Origin: an uncultured Granulosicoccus sp.
Lineage (GTDB): Bacteria; Pseudomonadota; Gammaproteobacteria; Granulosicoccales; Granulosicoccaceae
Length of the DNA: 64,000 nt
Assembly (NCBI GenBank): GCA_947495035.1
Contig: CANLXI010000028.1
Coordinates: 1 to 64,000, forward strand
Direction of reading: 5' to 3'
Shown here piece after piece: positions 16,840 through 25,146 of this stretch. A program made the translations under genes and the position numbers. Position 1 is the stretch's first letter. The number at the start of each line of letters is the position of its first letter. The notes under the pieces were generated by a model, which saw nothing but the letters and a program-made list of their open reading frames with translations, did no database searches and was not told the DNA's origin.

Positions 16840-17106
16840 ATGGCAGGTGGATGGTCAAGAGACGGTGCCGTGCAGGATCAGATCGATGCCAGTGTCGATG
16901 AGGCCGTGTCGCGGGCGCGACAACGATTGCCGAGCGGTGAAAGCAGACTGACATGCGAAGAGTGTGAACAGCCGATTCCGGAGGCACGTCGGCAGGCAAT
17001 CCAGGGTGTCAGTCTGTGCGTGGCCTGCCAGGAGGCCTCTGACGCCAGGGCCGAGGCGTCTGGCAGCCTGAACCGGCGCGGCAGCAAGGATAGCCAGCTG
17101 CGCTGA
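16840..17106 (+). CDS. ybiI: YbiI-type DksA/TraR zinc-finger protein
   Basis: This 88-residue protein has the YbiI pattern MAGGWSRDGAVQDQIDASVDEA, a zinc finger CEEC-x17-CVAC with IPEARRQAI between the pairs, and the near-invariant C-terminus NRRGSKDSQLR. It lacks the long coiled coil of DksA. GGAGG lies 5 nt before the ATG at 16840, which rules out the upstream ATG at 16813. Function in the family is not established; binding to the RNA polymerase secondary channel is a possibility by analogy. It precedes the EamA gene by 37 bp. Confidence 0.87.
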   Translation: MAGGWSRDGAVQDQIDASVDEAVSRARQRLPSGESRLTCEECEQPIPEARRQAIQGVSLCVACQEASDARAEASGSLNRRGSKDSQLR

Positions 17107-17143
17107 TCGGACAATGCCGCACTCGCGGTCGCGATGAAAACTG

Positions 17144-18046
17144 ATGAAACTGTTGATTGCAAGTGCACCGGCCATTTTCCTGCTGCTGTGGTCGGGGGGA
17201 TTCACGGTGGCCAAGCTGGGCATCAGCGATGCCGACCCGCTGACTCTGCTGGCATTGCGCTATGCCTGTGTACTGGTCATTCTGTTGCCTTTCTTTCTGG
17301 TTGTCAGGCCTGCCTTGCCGAGTACGCGCGCGCAATGGTTTCATCTCTGCTTCGTCGGTTTTCTCATCCAGGTGGTCTATTTCGGTACTGCATGGATGGC
17401 ATTTTCCCATGGGGGTTCTGCGGGTACGGTGGCATTGATCACATCTCTGCAGCCGATACTCGTGGCGCTGATCATGCCGGCACTGTCTCAGGAAACGGTG
17501 TCCATCAAGCGTTGGGTGGGGCTGTTGCTCGGTTTGAGCGGGACAACGATGGTACTCGCCGGCAATTCCGGTATCGGCGTGATCAGTCTGACAGTGCTGC
17601 TGTTTGCCGTGGCTGCCCTGATCACCTTCACGCTGGCGACGATCTGGGAAAAGCGATTCGGTGTCGGCCACCACCCGCTGACATCGAATCTGCTGCAATA
17701 CGCGGTAGGGCTGGCAGGTACGCTGCCACTGGCAATGTTGTTCGAACCCATGCATGTCAGCGTTACCGTGCCGTTTCTCTTCGCACTGGCCTATCTGGTG
17801 CTGGGCAACTCCCTGCTGGCCATCAGTCTGCTGCTGATGATGATACGCCGGGGTGAAGCCACTCGGGTGTCTGCACTGTTCTTTCTGGTGCCGCCGGTCT
17901 CCGCCTTCATTGCCTGGCTGGTGCTGGGAGAACAGATGACGCCACTGGCCTGGCTGGGAATGGTCGTCGCTGCCATCGGCGTGTGGATGACCACACGCCG
18001 CAAGAAGGATCCGGCCGGTAAACCGGCACTTGACGCAACCGCCTGA
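17144..18046 (+). CDS. EamA-family drug/metabolite transporter
   Basis: This 300-residue inner-membrane protein has ten hydrophobic helices in two EamA repeats of about 140 residues. The first opens with LLLWSGGFTVAKLGI and ends with the long helix after SLQPILVALI. The second has the LGNSLLAISLLLMMIRRGEA and LVLGEQMTPLAWLGMVVAAIGVWM segments. DMT-family members export amino acids, metabolites or drugs; the substrate cannot be read from sequence. The C-terminal tail is short and basic. It may be cotranscribed with the upstream YbiI-like gene. Confidence 0.85.
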   Translation: MKLLIASAPAIFLLLWSGGFTVAKLGISDADPLTLLALRYACVLVILLPFFLVVRPALPSTRAQWFHLCFVGFLIQVVYFGTAWMAFSHGGSAGTVALITSLQPILVALIMPALSQETVSIKRWVGLLLGLSGTTMVLAGNSGIGVISLTVLLFAVAALITFTLATIWEKRFGVGHHPLTSNLLQYAVGLAGTLPLAMLFEPMHVSVTVPFLFALAYLVLGNSLLAISLLLMMIRRGEATRVSALFFLVPPVSAFIAWLVLGEQMTPLAWLGMVVAAIGVWMTTRRKKDPAGKPALDATA

Positions 18047-18077
18047 CAGTCAGATCAGCGTCTTGCCAAGTGCTCGT

Positions 18078-18923
18078 TCAACGGGAGAACAGGACCGGTG
18101 AGGTCATGTGTGCCAACAGGTGAGAGGTTGTGGCACCGATGACGAAATCGTACAACCGGGAATGTCCGAATGCTCCGGTGACGATCAGGTCGGCTCCGGT
18201 ATCGGCAGCCTCGTTGAGTAGCTCGTCGCCAATCGCGATCTGACTCTTGGGGCGGTGCGATACGACGGTCCTGATACCATGCCGGTCGAGGTTGCATGCC
18301 AGATCGTGACCGGACTCCTTCATGGCACTCTCGGCGGTTGCGCCGGTACCGGTTATCCAGAAAATACGGGTTTCGTCGCCCTGTTGCATGAAGGGTATGG
18401 CGTCATGGGCGGCACGAGCGGATTCACCGGTGCCGCTCCAGCCGATCAGCGTACGTTTGCCGATGGAATGGATCTCTCCCACCCGGGGAATGACCAGCAC
18501 GGGCCGACCCGAATGCTCGATGATTCTGCGCTGAGCCGATGCCAGTGCGGGGGAGTCAAGATCGGCATCTGTCTGTGACAGGATGACAAGGTCGACACAG
18601 CGCGCCTGTTCGGCTACCTGTTCACCCGTTGCGGCCACCGAGGTTTCTATCTGACGCCATTCGGCGACAAAGTCTTCCGCTGCCGTCTGTTTCTCGAAGG
18701 CCGCCTTGACACGCGCTGCCTGTGCCTCCTGACTTTCTCGCAGTTGTTCCAGAGCAGCGCCGGTCAACTGCATGGAGACACTGGCATACACTTCCATGTT
18801 CTGGAGTGCGTAAAGTCCGATGAGATGCGCATCGAACTGACGCGCGAGCATGATGGCTGTGGGCATCAGTCGCTCGGTTTCAGCCTCGTTGTTCAGATTG
18901 ACGAGTAGAGTCTTGAAGTTCAT
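18078..18923 (-). CDS. Tandem-domain universal stress protein
   Basis: This is a 281-residue cytoplasmic protein with two UspA domains. The first (residues 1-145) runs from MNFKTLLVNLNNEAETERL to RPVLVIPRV. The second (155-281) runs from TLIGWSGTGESARAAHDAI to ADLIVTGAFGHSRLYDFVIGATTSHLL, whose GxxGHSR block resembles the ATP-binding loop. An FNR-type site with class II promoter geometry lies 83-96 bp upstream (18978-19019), so expression is probably switched on by the neighbouring FNR homologue at low oxygen. Several Pseudomonas usp genes are known Anr targets. Confidence 0.9.
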   Translation of the reverse strand: MNFKTLLVNLNNEAETERLMPTAIMLARQFDAHLIGLYALQNMEVYASVSMQLTGAALEQLRESQEAQAARVKAAFEKQTAAEDFVAEWRQIETSVAATGEQVAEQARCVDLVILSQTDADLDSPALASAQRRIIEHSGRPVLVIPRVGEIHSIGKRTLIGWSGTGESARAAHDAIPFMQQGDETRIFWITGTGATAESAMKESGHDLACNLDRHGIRTVVSHRPKSQIAIGDELLNEAADTGADLIVTGAFGHSRLYDFVIGATTSHLLAHMTSPVLFSR

Positions 18924-18977
18924 GGTCAGCTATCCTCGTGTTGCCTTTGGTAGTCTGCGGACTACGGCCATGCAGAG

Positions 18978-19019
18978 AGTCTAGCGCTGGTATGGACAGG
19001 GGCCGTTGACTTGCATCAA
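18978..19019 (-). promoter_or_regulatory. FNR-dependent class II promoter of uspA
   Basis: Reading the minus strand, TTGATGCAAGTCAA (19019-19006) matches the FNR consensus TTGAT-N4-ATCAA at 9 of 10 defined bases. It is followed by 22 bp and then TAGACT (18983-18978). This puts the site centre at -41.5 if the hexamer is at -12 to -7, exactly class II spacing. The start of transcription should be near 18971. Confidence 0.75.
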
Positions 19020-19035
19020 CAATGCGGTGCGGCGC

Positions 19036-19794
19036 TCAACCCTTGTGGCTACTGACCAGTTTGCGTAATTGAGGAATGTCCAGCAAGCTGATTTTCTTGC
19101 CCTGGGCCTCGATGACGCCTTGCTCCTGAAACTTCGAAAAGGCACGGGACACGGTTTCCAGCTTCAATCCAAGGTAACTGCCGATCTCCTGGCGGGTCAT
19201 GCGCAGGATGAATTCGTTGGCGGCATAACCCAGGTGGCGGTATCGCTCCGACAGGTTCAACAGGAAAGCGGCGACACGTTCTTCGGCTTTCATGGTGCCA
19301 AGCAACAGCATGACATTGTGTTCGCGCATGATTTCACGGCTCATGACCTTGTGCAGTTGATGCTGCAATGGCTGGAAATCTCGCGCAATGCGTTCCAGCT
19401 CGCCATAGGGCAGTATGCACACTTCGCTGTCTTCCAGTGCGATGGCATCAACGCCATGCTGTTCGGTGGCAACGCCTTCAAAGCCCAGTAGTTCTCCGGG
19501 TATCTGAAAGCCGGTTATCTGATCGCGTCCATCGCTGGAGGTAATGCGCGTCTTGAAGAAGCCCGAGCGCACAGCATACAGAGCACGAAATTCATCGCCG
19601 ACGATGAACAGGGGGTCGCCGCGCTTGACACGACGGCGCATGGCCACCAGTGCGTCGAGTTTTTCCAGCTCGGCAACCGGAATACCGCCCGGCACGCACA
19701 GTTCCCGCAAACTGCAAGTTGAACAGGCCGCAGCGAGTGAGCCGCCTGAGAGCAATTTTCCTGAGTGGGAAGTCGATGCCATTAGGTTTTCCAT
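19036..19794 (-). CDS. fnr: FNR/Anr-type oxygen-responsive regulator
   Basis: This is a 252-residue Crp/Fnr protein. Cys24, Cys27 and Cys33 plus Cys126 have exactly the spacing of the [4Fe-4S]-binding Cys20/23/29/122 of E. coli FNR. A cyclic-nucleotide-like beta-roll follows, then a dimer helix and a helix-turn-helix whose recognition helix (KLETVSRAFSK) keeps the Glu-x-x-Ser-Arg FNR code for TTGAT half-sites. It is divergent from hemN, with an FNR-type site in the shared gap that could also repress its own promoter. An ATG four codons in (19782) is an alternative start. Confidence 0.95.
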   Translation of the reverse strand: MENLMASTSHSGKLLSGGSLAAACSTCSLRELCVPGGIPVAELEKLDALVAMRRRVKRGDPLFIVGDEFRALYAVRSGFFKTRITSSDGRDQITGFQIPGELLGFEGVATEQHGVDAIALEDSEVCILPYGELERIARDFQPLQHQLHKVMSREIMREHNVMLLLGTMKAEERVAAFLLNLSERYRHLGYAANEFILRMTRQEIGSYLGLKLETVSRAFSKFQEQGVIEAQGKKISLLDIPQLRKLVSSHKG

Positions 19795-19843
19795 GATTGG
19801 CTGCTACGCTGGACGAACTGCGGGTTTTACCGCCTGTAAATCG

Positions 19844-19885
19844 TTGACAATAGTCAACAACAGTTCCATGTGCCTGCGTAATAGT
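19844..19885 (+). promoter_or_regulatory. FNR-type site and class II promoter of hemN
   Basis: TTGACAATAGTCAA (19844-19857) is a perfect inverted repeat matching TTGAT-N4-ATCAA at 8 of 10 positions. After 22 bp comes AATAGT (19880-19885), a 4/6 -10 element at class II distance. The predicted start is about 19892, on the hemN ATG itself. The site also lies upstream of fnr on the other strand. Confidence 0.65.
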
Positions 19886-19891
19886 AGCACC

Positions 19892-21385
19892 ATGAAAACT
19901 GTCAAGCCGCACAATCGTCGGCGTGAGCTTTGCACCCGTGACGCTTCGCGCCGTTCCACCGTGTCCTATCCGGTGCAATGGCATGGAGATGATTCGGGCT
20001 CCGGGCCTGTCGGGCAGACTGCCTGCGACTGTGTCGAACGTCTGGACATGCGTGCACCGCGGTATACCAGCTATCCGACTGCTGACCGCTTCGTGGAGGC
20101 CTTTGGTCCCGAGGATCATGCGCGATATCTTGCGGCGCGAGCTCTGCAGCCAGCTGTTCCATTGTCCCTGTATGTGCACATTCCCTTCTGCAGTGCCTTG
20201 TGTTACTACTGCGCCTGCAACAAGAAGATCACTCAGGATTACGCCAAGGCCGAACGTTACATCGAGCACCTGATCAGCGAACTGTCGATGGTGGATTCAC
20301 TGCTCAGCGGGGATCGCCGCCTGTTGCAGCTGCATTTCGGAGGCGGCACACCCACCTATCTGAAGAGTGTGGATCTGCAGCGGTTGATGAATGCCATTAC
20401 CGAACGATTCAGTCTGACCTCGGCAGGTGAGTATTCGATGGAGATTGACCCCAGAACCGTCGATGAAGAAAAGATGAACGTGCTCAGGGAAGCGGGGTTC
20501 AACCGTCTGAGCCTGGGGGTGCAGGATTTCGATGTCGATGTGCAGGCAGCCATCAACCGCGTGCAGCCGGCCAGCCTGGTTGCATCGGTACTGGATACGG
20601 GTCGTCAACTGGGCTTCGAATCCACGAACTTCGATCTGATCCATGGTTTGCCAAGGCAGACCCTGGCAGGCTTTGCGCGAACCGTCGAAGAGGTCATTGC
20701 CATGCGTCCGGATCGCATTGCCCTGTACAACTACGCTCATCTGCCCAGTCGTTTCAAGGCGCAACGTCTGATCAACCCGCAGGACATGCCATCGCCCGAA
20801 CTCAAGCAGGATATCTTTTGTCTGGCCAACGATCTGCTGGATTCCGCCGGGTACGACTACATCGGCATGGATCATTTTGCCCTGCCGGAAGACGGTCTTG
20901 CCAACGCACGTCGCACCGGTCGTCTGCATCGCAACTTTCAGGGGTATTCCACGCAACCGGATTGCGATCTGGTCGCTATCGGTGCCAGCTCCATCAGCCG
21001 GATCGGTAGTTGCTACAGTCAGAATCTCAAGGGCCTCAATGAGTACGGTGACCGGGTGTCGCAGAATATCCTGCCCACACAACGCGGCGTGGAACTGTCA
21101 CGTGATGACATTCTGCGGCGCGCAGTCATCATGGCCATCATGTGTCAGGGTGAAATCGACAAGTCGACCTTCGAGATCGGCTATCTGATCGATTTCGACC
21201 AGTATTTCGAAGAGGAACTGCAGGCCTTGCAACCGCTGGTCGAATCGGGATACGTGCAGCTGGAAGAGCGCTGCGTGCGGGTCACAGCCCTTGGCAGACG
21301 CAAGGCTTTGCGCATGGTTGGCAGCCAGTTCGATCGCTACCTGCAACAGCATCAGTCAAGGTCGCGCTTTTCGACCATCCTGTAG
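19892..21385 (+). CDS. hemN: Oxygen-independent coproporphyrinogen III dehydrogenase HemN
   Basis: This radical-SAM enzyme performs anaerobic oxidative decarboxylation of coproporphyrinogen III in haem synthesis. The signature RAPRYTSYPTADRF is followed by YVHIPFCSALCYYCACNKKIT, with the CxxxCxxC cluster plus the extra Cys of true HemN. LHFGGGTPTYL and the C-terminal HemN domain follow. From the ATG at 19892 the protein has 497 residues, about 40 more than usual before PRYTSYPTA. The true start may therefore be a GTG at 19961 or 19973. The FNR-type promoter upstream fits anaerobic induction. Confidence 0.93.
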   Translation: MKTVKPHNRRRELCTRDASRRSTVSYPVQWHGDDSGSGPVGQTACDCVERLDMRAPRYTSYPTADRFVEAFGPEDHARYLAARALQPAVPLSLYVHIPFCSALCYYCACNKKITQDYAKAERYIEHLISELSMVDSLLSGDRRLLQLHFGGGTPTYLKSVDLQRLMNAITERFSLTSAGEYSMEIDPRTVDEEKMNVLREAGFNRLSLGVQDFDVDVQAAINRVQPASLVASVLDTGRQLGFESTNFDLIHGLPRQTLAGFARTVEEVIAMRPDRIALYNYAHLPSRFKAQRLINPQDMPSPELKQDIFCLANDLLDSAGYDYIGMDHFALPEDGLANARRTGRLHRNFQGYSTQPDCDLVAIGASSISRIGSCYSQNLKGLNEYGDRVSQNILPTQRGVELSRDDILRRAVIMAIMCQGEIDKSTFEIGYLIDFDQYFEEELQALQPLVESGYVQLEERCVRVTALGRRKALRMVGSQFDRYLQQHQSRSRFSTIL

Positions 21386-21479
21386 AGTGGCAGTCGCACA
21401 GCCGCACAGAGTTTGAGAGAAGGTCGGCTGCGTGAATACGATGATCCGGCAGGCAGGCGCTCCTGCGTAGTGCTCGGCA

Positions 21480-21512
21480 GCTGCCCGGTCACGATGCCTG
21501 GAACCGGGCAGC
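21480..21512. terminator. Hairpin between convergent hemN and yghU
   Basis: A perfect 10-bp inverted repeat, GCTGCCCGGT (21480-21489) and ACCGGGCAGC (21503-21512), has a 13-nt loop. It lies 95 bp after the hemN stop and 10 bp after the yghU stop on the other strand. It has no T-tract, so it is a weak or bidirectional terminator at best. Confidence 0.5.
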
Positions 21513-21522
21513 GGTGCTGATA

Positions 21523-22398
21523 TCAGGCCTGCTTTGCAATCTTGTCCTGCGTCATCGTATCGAAATCACTGGCATCGTGACGCTCATGCAGCTGCATGGC
21601 AGGGTCTCCCCAGGTGCAGTTGACCATTCGACCTCGTTTGACGGCTTCACGTTCGGCGATCTGCTCGGCCCAGCGCACAACGTTTCGATAGGAGGGAGTA
21701 TCCAGAAATTCCGAGGCTTCGTAGACGATATCGAGCACCACCTGTCCATACCAGGGCCAGATGGCCATGTCTGCGATACTGTATTCGTCGCCGGCCATGT
21801 AGGTGTTGTCTGCCAGATGTCGATCGAGCACATCCAGCTGGCGTTTGGCCTCCATGGTGAATCTGTCGATGCAGTATTCGATCTTCACCGGGGCATAGAC
21901 GTAGAAATGACCAAAACCGCCCCCCAGATAAGGCGCACTCCCCATCAGCCAGAACAGCCAGTTCATGCATTCGGTGCGGGCCGCCGGATCCTCGGGCAGA
22001 AATTCCCCGAATTTCTCGGCCAGGTACAGCAGAATCGACCCTGATTCGAAGAGGCGAGTGGGTGGTGTGGTGCTGTGATCCATCAGCGCCGGAATCTTCG
22101 AATTCGGATTGACCTCGACAAAGCCGCTGCCGAACTGATCACCGTCGCCGATCTTGATCAGGTGCGCATCATATTCAGCGCCCGCAATGCCTTTTGCCAG
22201 CAGCTCTTCGAGCATGATGGTGATTTTCACCCCATTGGGTGTTGCCAGTGAATAGAGTTGCAACGGATGTTTCCCGATCGGCAGCACCTTGTCATGAGTC
22301 GGTCCGGCAATCGGTCGATTGATGCTGGCCCACTGGCCGCCGCTTTCGGCGTCCCATTTCCAGACCTTGGGTGGAGTGTAATCAGGCAAATCGCTCAT
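21523..22398 (-). CDS. yghU: YghU-like glutathione S-transferase (disulfide-bond oxidoreductase)
   Basis: This 291-residue Nu-class GST has an N-terminal extension (YTPPKVWKWD) and then a thioredoxin-like domain with SLATPNGVKITIMLEE, where the Nu-class Thr/Asn active site falls, NPNSKIPALMD (cis-Pro) and LFESGSILLYLAEK (glutathione gamma-Glu site). The helical C-terminal domain contains SIADMAIWPWYG. E. coli YghU binds two glutathiones and reduces disulfides and organic peroxides. The upstream gap contains no other gene. Confidence 0.9.
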   Translation of the reverse strand: MSDLPDYTPPKVWKWDAESGGQWASINRPIAGPTHDKVLPIGKHPLQLYSLATPNGVKITIMLEELLAKGIAGAEYDAHLIKIGDGDQFGSGFVEVNPNSKIPALMDHSTTPPTRLFESGSILLYLAEKFGEFLPEDPAARTECMNWLFWLMGSAPYLGGGFGHFYVYAPVKIEYCIDRFTMEAKRQLDVLDRHLADNTYMAGDEYSIADMAIWPWYGQVVLDIVYEASEFLDTPSYRNVVRWAEQIAEREAVKRGRMVNCTWGDPAMQLHERHDASDFDTMTQDKIAKQA

Positions 22399-22608
22399 GA
22401 TGGTATCGCTTGTCCGTATGGGGTTGGGTTGATTGTTGGGTTGCAGGGCAGTGGTTCAAGTCGTTTCCGACTGGAAAGCGGGAAAAAAGTGCCGTGAATC
22501 GCAGCTGCGGTCGGCAGGGGAGCGTAAACCTGTTAGTCGGCCGCACAGGGGAATGCCTGTGGTTTACACTTGCGGGTTCCTCGTTACAGGCAGATTGAAC
22601 CGACTCTC

Positions 22609-23859
22609 ATGAATGCAGGTGGCATCGATTTCGGCACATCCAATTCCAGCGTCGGCTACATGAGCGAGGGTGAGCCTACCCTGCTGGCATTCGGGGCAGA
22701 TGGTTTTTCCGTACCCAGCGCCATTTTCTACTCCTCCGAGACCCCGGAGACCTTCTTCGGCAAGCAGGCCGTTGCGCAATACACCGAAGAAGTGGAAGGA
22801 CGGCTGTTGCGTTCACTGAAGTCCATCCTGGGCTCCTCGCTGATGGGGGAGAAGACGGCGATACGCAATCGGCGTGTACCGTTCAGCGAAATCATCCAGG
22901 ATTTTTTCGGCTACCTGCGAAGCACACTGGCCGAGCAGGGTCAGGCCGGGCTGACACAGGTCGTACTGGGGCGTCCCGTGCATTTTGTCGATGATGACCC
23001 GGAAATGGATCGCCTTGCCGAGCAGCAGCTGAGGGACATCGCCCGCAACGCCGGATTCCGGCACGTTGAGTTTCAGTTCGAACCGGTGGCGGCGGCCCTG
23101 GCATATGAGAGCAGGCTGCAGGATGAGCAACTGGCGCTGGTGGTGGATATCGGTGGTGGTACGGCCGACTTCAGCATCATCAGGCTGTCGCCGACTCGAC
23201 ACACCCGGATTGATCGCGCCTCCGATATCCTGTCGACGGTGGGGATTCACATCGGTGGTACCGATTTCGATCGACTGTTGAGCCTGCAGGCAATGATGCC
23301 CCTGCTGGGCATGGGCTCGCTGGTCAAGGGAACGAGCCGAGCATTGCCGCAATCGACCTATTTCGATCTGGCAACCTGGCACCGCATTCCACTGTTGTAC
23401 AACAATGTCACTGCCCAGCGAATCCGGCAGATTCAGCTCGATGCCGCGGAACCGGAAAAGGTGCAATTGTTGCGGGAAGTTGTCGAACACCGACGCGGCC
23501 ATGCGCTGGCCAGAGAGGTGGAGCAGGCCAAGATCAGTCTGTCGGCAGACGCAACCACTGACTGTGGGCTCGATGGTCTGTCCGCCCAACTGCGAACGCA
23601 GATCGATCGCCAGGGCTTCGAAGACGCCATCGATCCGGTTGTGCAACGGTTACTGCGCTGCGTGGCCGGGGCCTTGCAGGACTCGCAGCTGCAGGCGTCA
23701 GACATCACTCGGGTGTTCTACACGGGGGGCAGCTCGGCGGTGCCAATGTTGCAACAGGAATTTCGCAAGCTGTTTGCCGAGGCTGAACACGTGCAGGGAG
23801 ATGCCTTCGGCAGCGTTGGTCTGGGGCTGACCATCGATGCCGGAAGGCGATTTGCCTGA
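22609..23859 (+). CDS. yegD: Hsp70-family protein, YegD-like
   Basis: This 416-residue protein has only an actin-like Hsp70 ATPase domain. Phosphate-1 is GIDFGTSNSSVGY, the middle block is EPVAAALAYESR, phosphate-2 is VVDIGGGTADFSIIRL and the adenosine loop is FYTGGSSAVPMLQQEF. It lacks the substrate-binding and lid domains of DnaK, as does E. coli YegD, whose exact role is not known. The ATG at 22609 places GIDFGTSNS at residues 4-12 as expected; an earlier ATG at 22570 adds 13 unrelated residues. It stands alone, divergent from yghU and convergent with the next gene. Confidence 0.88.
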   Translation: MNAGGIDFGTSNSSVGYMSEGEPTLLAFGADGFSVPSAIFYSSETPETFFGKQAVAQYTEEVEGRLLRSLKSILGSSLMGEKTAIRNRRVPFSEIIQDFFGYLRSTLAEQGQAGLTQVVLGRPVHFVDDDPEMDRLAEQQLRDIARNAGFRHVEFQFEPVAAALAYESRLQDEQLALVVDIGGGTADFSIIRLSPTRHTRIDRASDILSTVGIHIGGTDFDRLLSLQAMMPLLGMGSLVKGTSRALPQSTYFDLATWHRIPLLYNNVTAQRIRQIQLDAAEPEKVQLLREVVEHRRGHALAREVEQAKISLSADATTDCGLDGLSAQLRTQIDRQGFEDAIDPVVQRLLRCVAGALQDSQLQASDITRVFYTGGSSAVPMLQQEFRKLFAEAEHVQGDAFGSVGLGLTIDAGRRFA

Positions 23860-23879
23860 GTAATCAGCAACCGTGATGA

Positions 23880-24959
23880 TCAGTTGCCGACCGGGTTCAG
23901 CAGACCGGCCGTATCGTCACCGGACAGGTCGAACCGGGTTGCAATGTCCACGATCTGCCGCACGGTCTCGTCGTCGACCGGTATGCCATTGTCGGTTCTC
24001 TGCTGCCGATTGTGCTGCTCGGGTTCACCGGGAAGCTGCACGGAATCGGTTCCGACCGCCGGTTGCCTCGCCTTGATGAAGTCGTAGAACTCCATGGTGC
24101 GTTTCTCGACCGCCTCCTGGCTGTCGAAGGCCGTCGGATCGATGATGACAGAGAACATGTTGTTGATCACACCGTGAGGCAGATGTTCCATGGTGGCCAC
24201 CGTGTCAGTACTTGCCAGGGCGCCGGCCAGCAGCTCGACGAAGATTCCCAAGCCCGAACCCTTGTGTGCGCCAAAGGCTGACAGTGCGCCAATGCGCGAC
24301 TTGGCCATGGGGTCAGGATCCCGTGTTTCCAGTCCCTGTTCATCGACCAGGCAACCTGCAGGCATCTGTTCTCCCTTGTTGCTGGCGACGCGTACCTTGC
24401 CGAAGGCCACGGTGCTGGTTGCGATGTCCAGCAGCGGTCTGGCCTTGCCACCGACCGGCATGGCCATGCTGATGGGGTTGGTGGAAAAACCACTTTCTCG
24501 CGCACCGAAGGGGGCCACGATAGGCGCATGACCCACCACATTGACCATGTGCAGGGAGACATAGCCCTTCGCTGCGCAGTATTCGGAATAGGCGCCCAGA
24601 CGTGAGACGTGGCCGGAATCGCGCAAGGCCAGTATGGCAACCTTGTGTTCGGGCACGCACTGCATGGCGTGATCCAGCGCTTCCAGCGCCATGCGATGGC
24701 CGAACCCTCGTCTGGCGTCCACGATGCTGATGGCGCCGACTGGCTCATGCAGCACTGGCTGCTGGTTGGGTATCAGATTGCCGTCGAGAATCTGCTCGCC
24801 GTAGAGCGGCAGCATGCCGATGCCGTGCGAGTCATGCCCCGTCAGATTGGCATCGACAAGATGGCTGGCCACTATCTCTGCCTCTCCGTCATTGCAGCCG
24901 AAGCCTCGGAGGACGGCCTTGGCAAAGGCCTTGACCGATTGGCTGGAATAGTTCGACAT
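23880..24959 (-). CDS. Malate/L-lactate (Ldh)-family NAD(P)-dependent dehydrogenase
   Basis: This 359-residue protein is of the Ldh2/MDH2/YlbC type: LVDANLTGHDSHGIGMLP (catalytic His region), GFGHRMALEALDHAM, NVVGHAPIVAPFGARESGFSTNPISMAMP and DIATSTVAFGKVRVA. Members oxidise (S)-2-hydroxy acids such as malate, sulfolactate or ureidoglycolate, or reduce cyclic imines. A TTG at 24968 sits 6 nt after GGAG and may be the real start, three codons before the ATG used here. The last 60 residues are polar and rich in Gln and Asp. No operon partner is present. Confidence 0.85.
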   Translation of the reverse strand: MSNYSSQSVKAFAKAVLRGFGCNDGEAEIVASHLVDANLTGHDSHGIGMLPLYGEQILDGNLIPNQQPVLHEPVGAISIVDARRGFGHRMALEALDHAMQCVPEHKVAILALRDSGHVSRLGAYSEYCAAKGYVSLHMVNVVGHAPIVAPFGARESGFSTNPISMAMPVGGKARPLLDIATSTVAFGKVRVASNKGEQMPAGCLVDEQGLETRDPDPMAKSRIGALSAFGAHKGSGLGIFVELLAGALASTDTVATMEHLPHGVINNMFSVIIDPTAFDSQEAVEKRTMEFYDFIKARQPAVGTDSVQLPGEPEQHNRQQRTDNGIPVDDETVRQIVDIATRFDLSGDDTAGLLNPVGN

Positions 24960-25146
24960 ATGGCTCAAGGAAGTCTCCTGATGGGGATGGATCAAGGGCT
25001 GTTCGTTTCGATTCTACGCATTGTGCCGGTGACGGTTCACGTCGCTCCTGCGGTGCTGCCTGTTCGACACGGCTCGATTGCGCCATTGCTGCATTCGTTC
25101 CGGGTCACAAGGTACACTACCGTTCGGTAACGTCATTCTACGCTTC

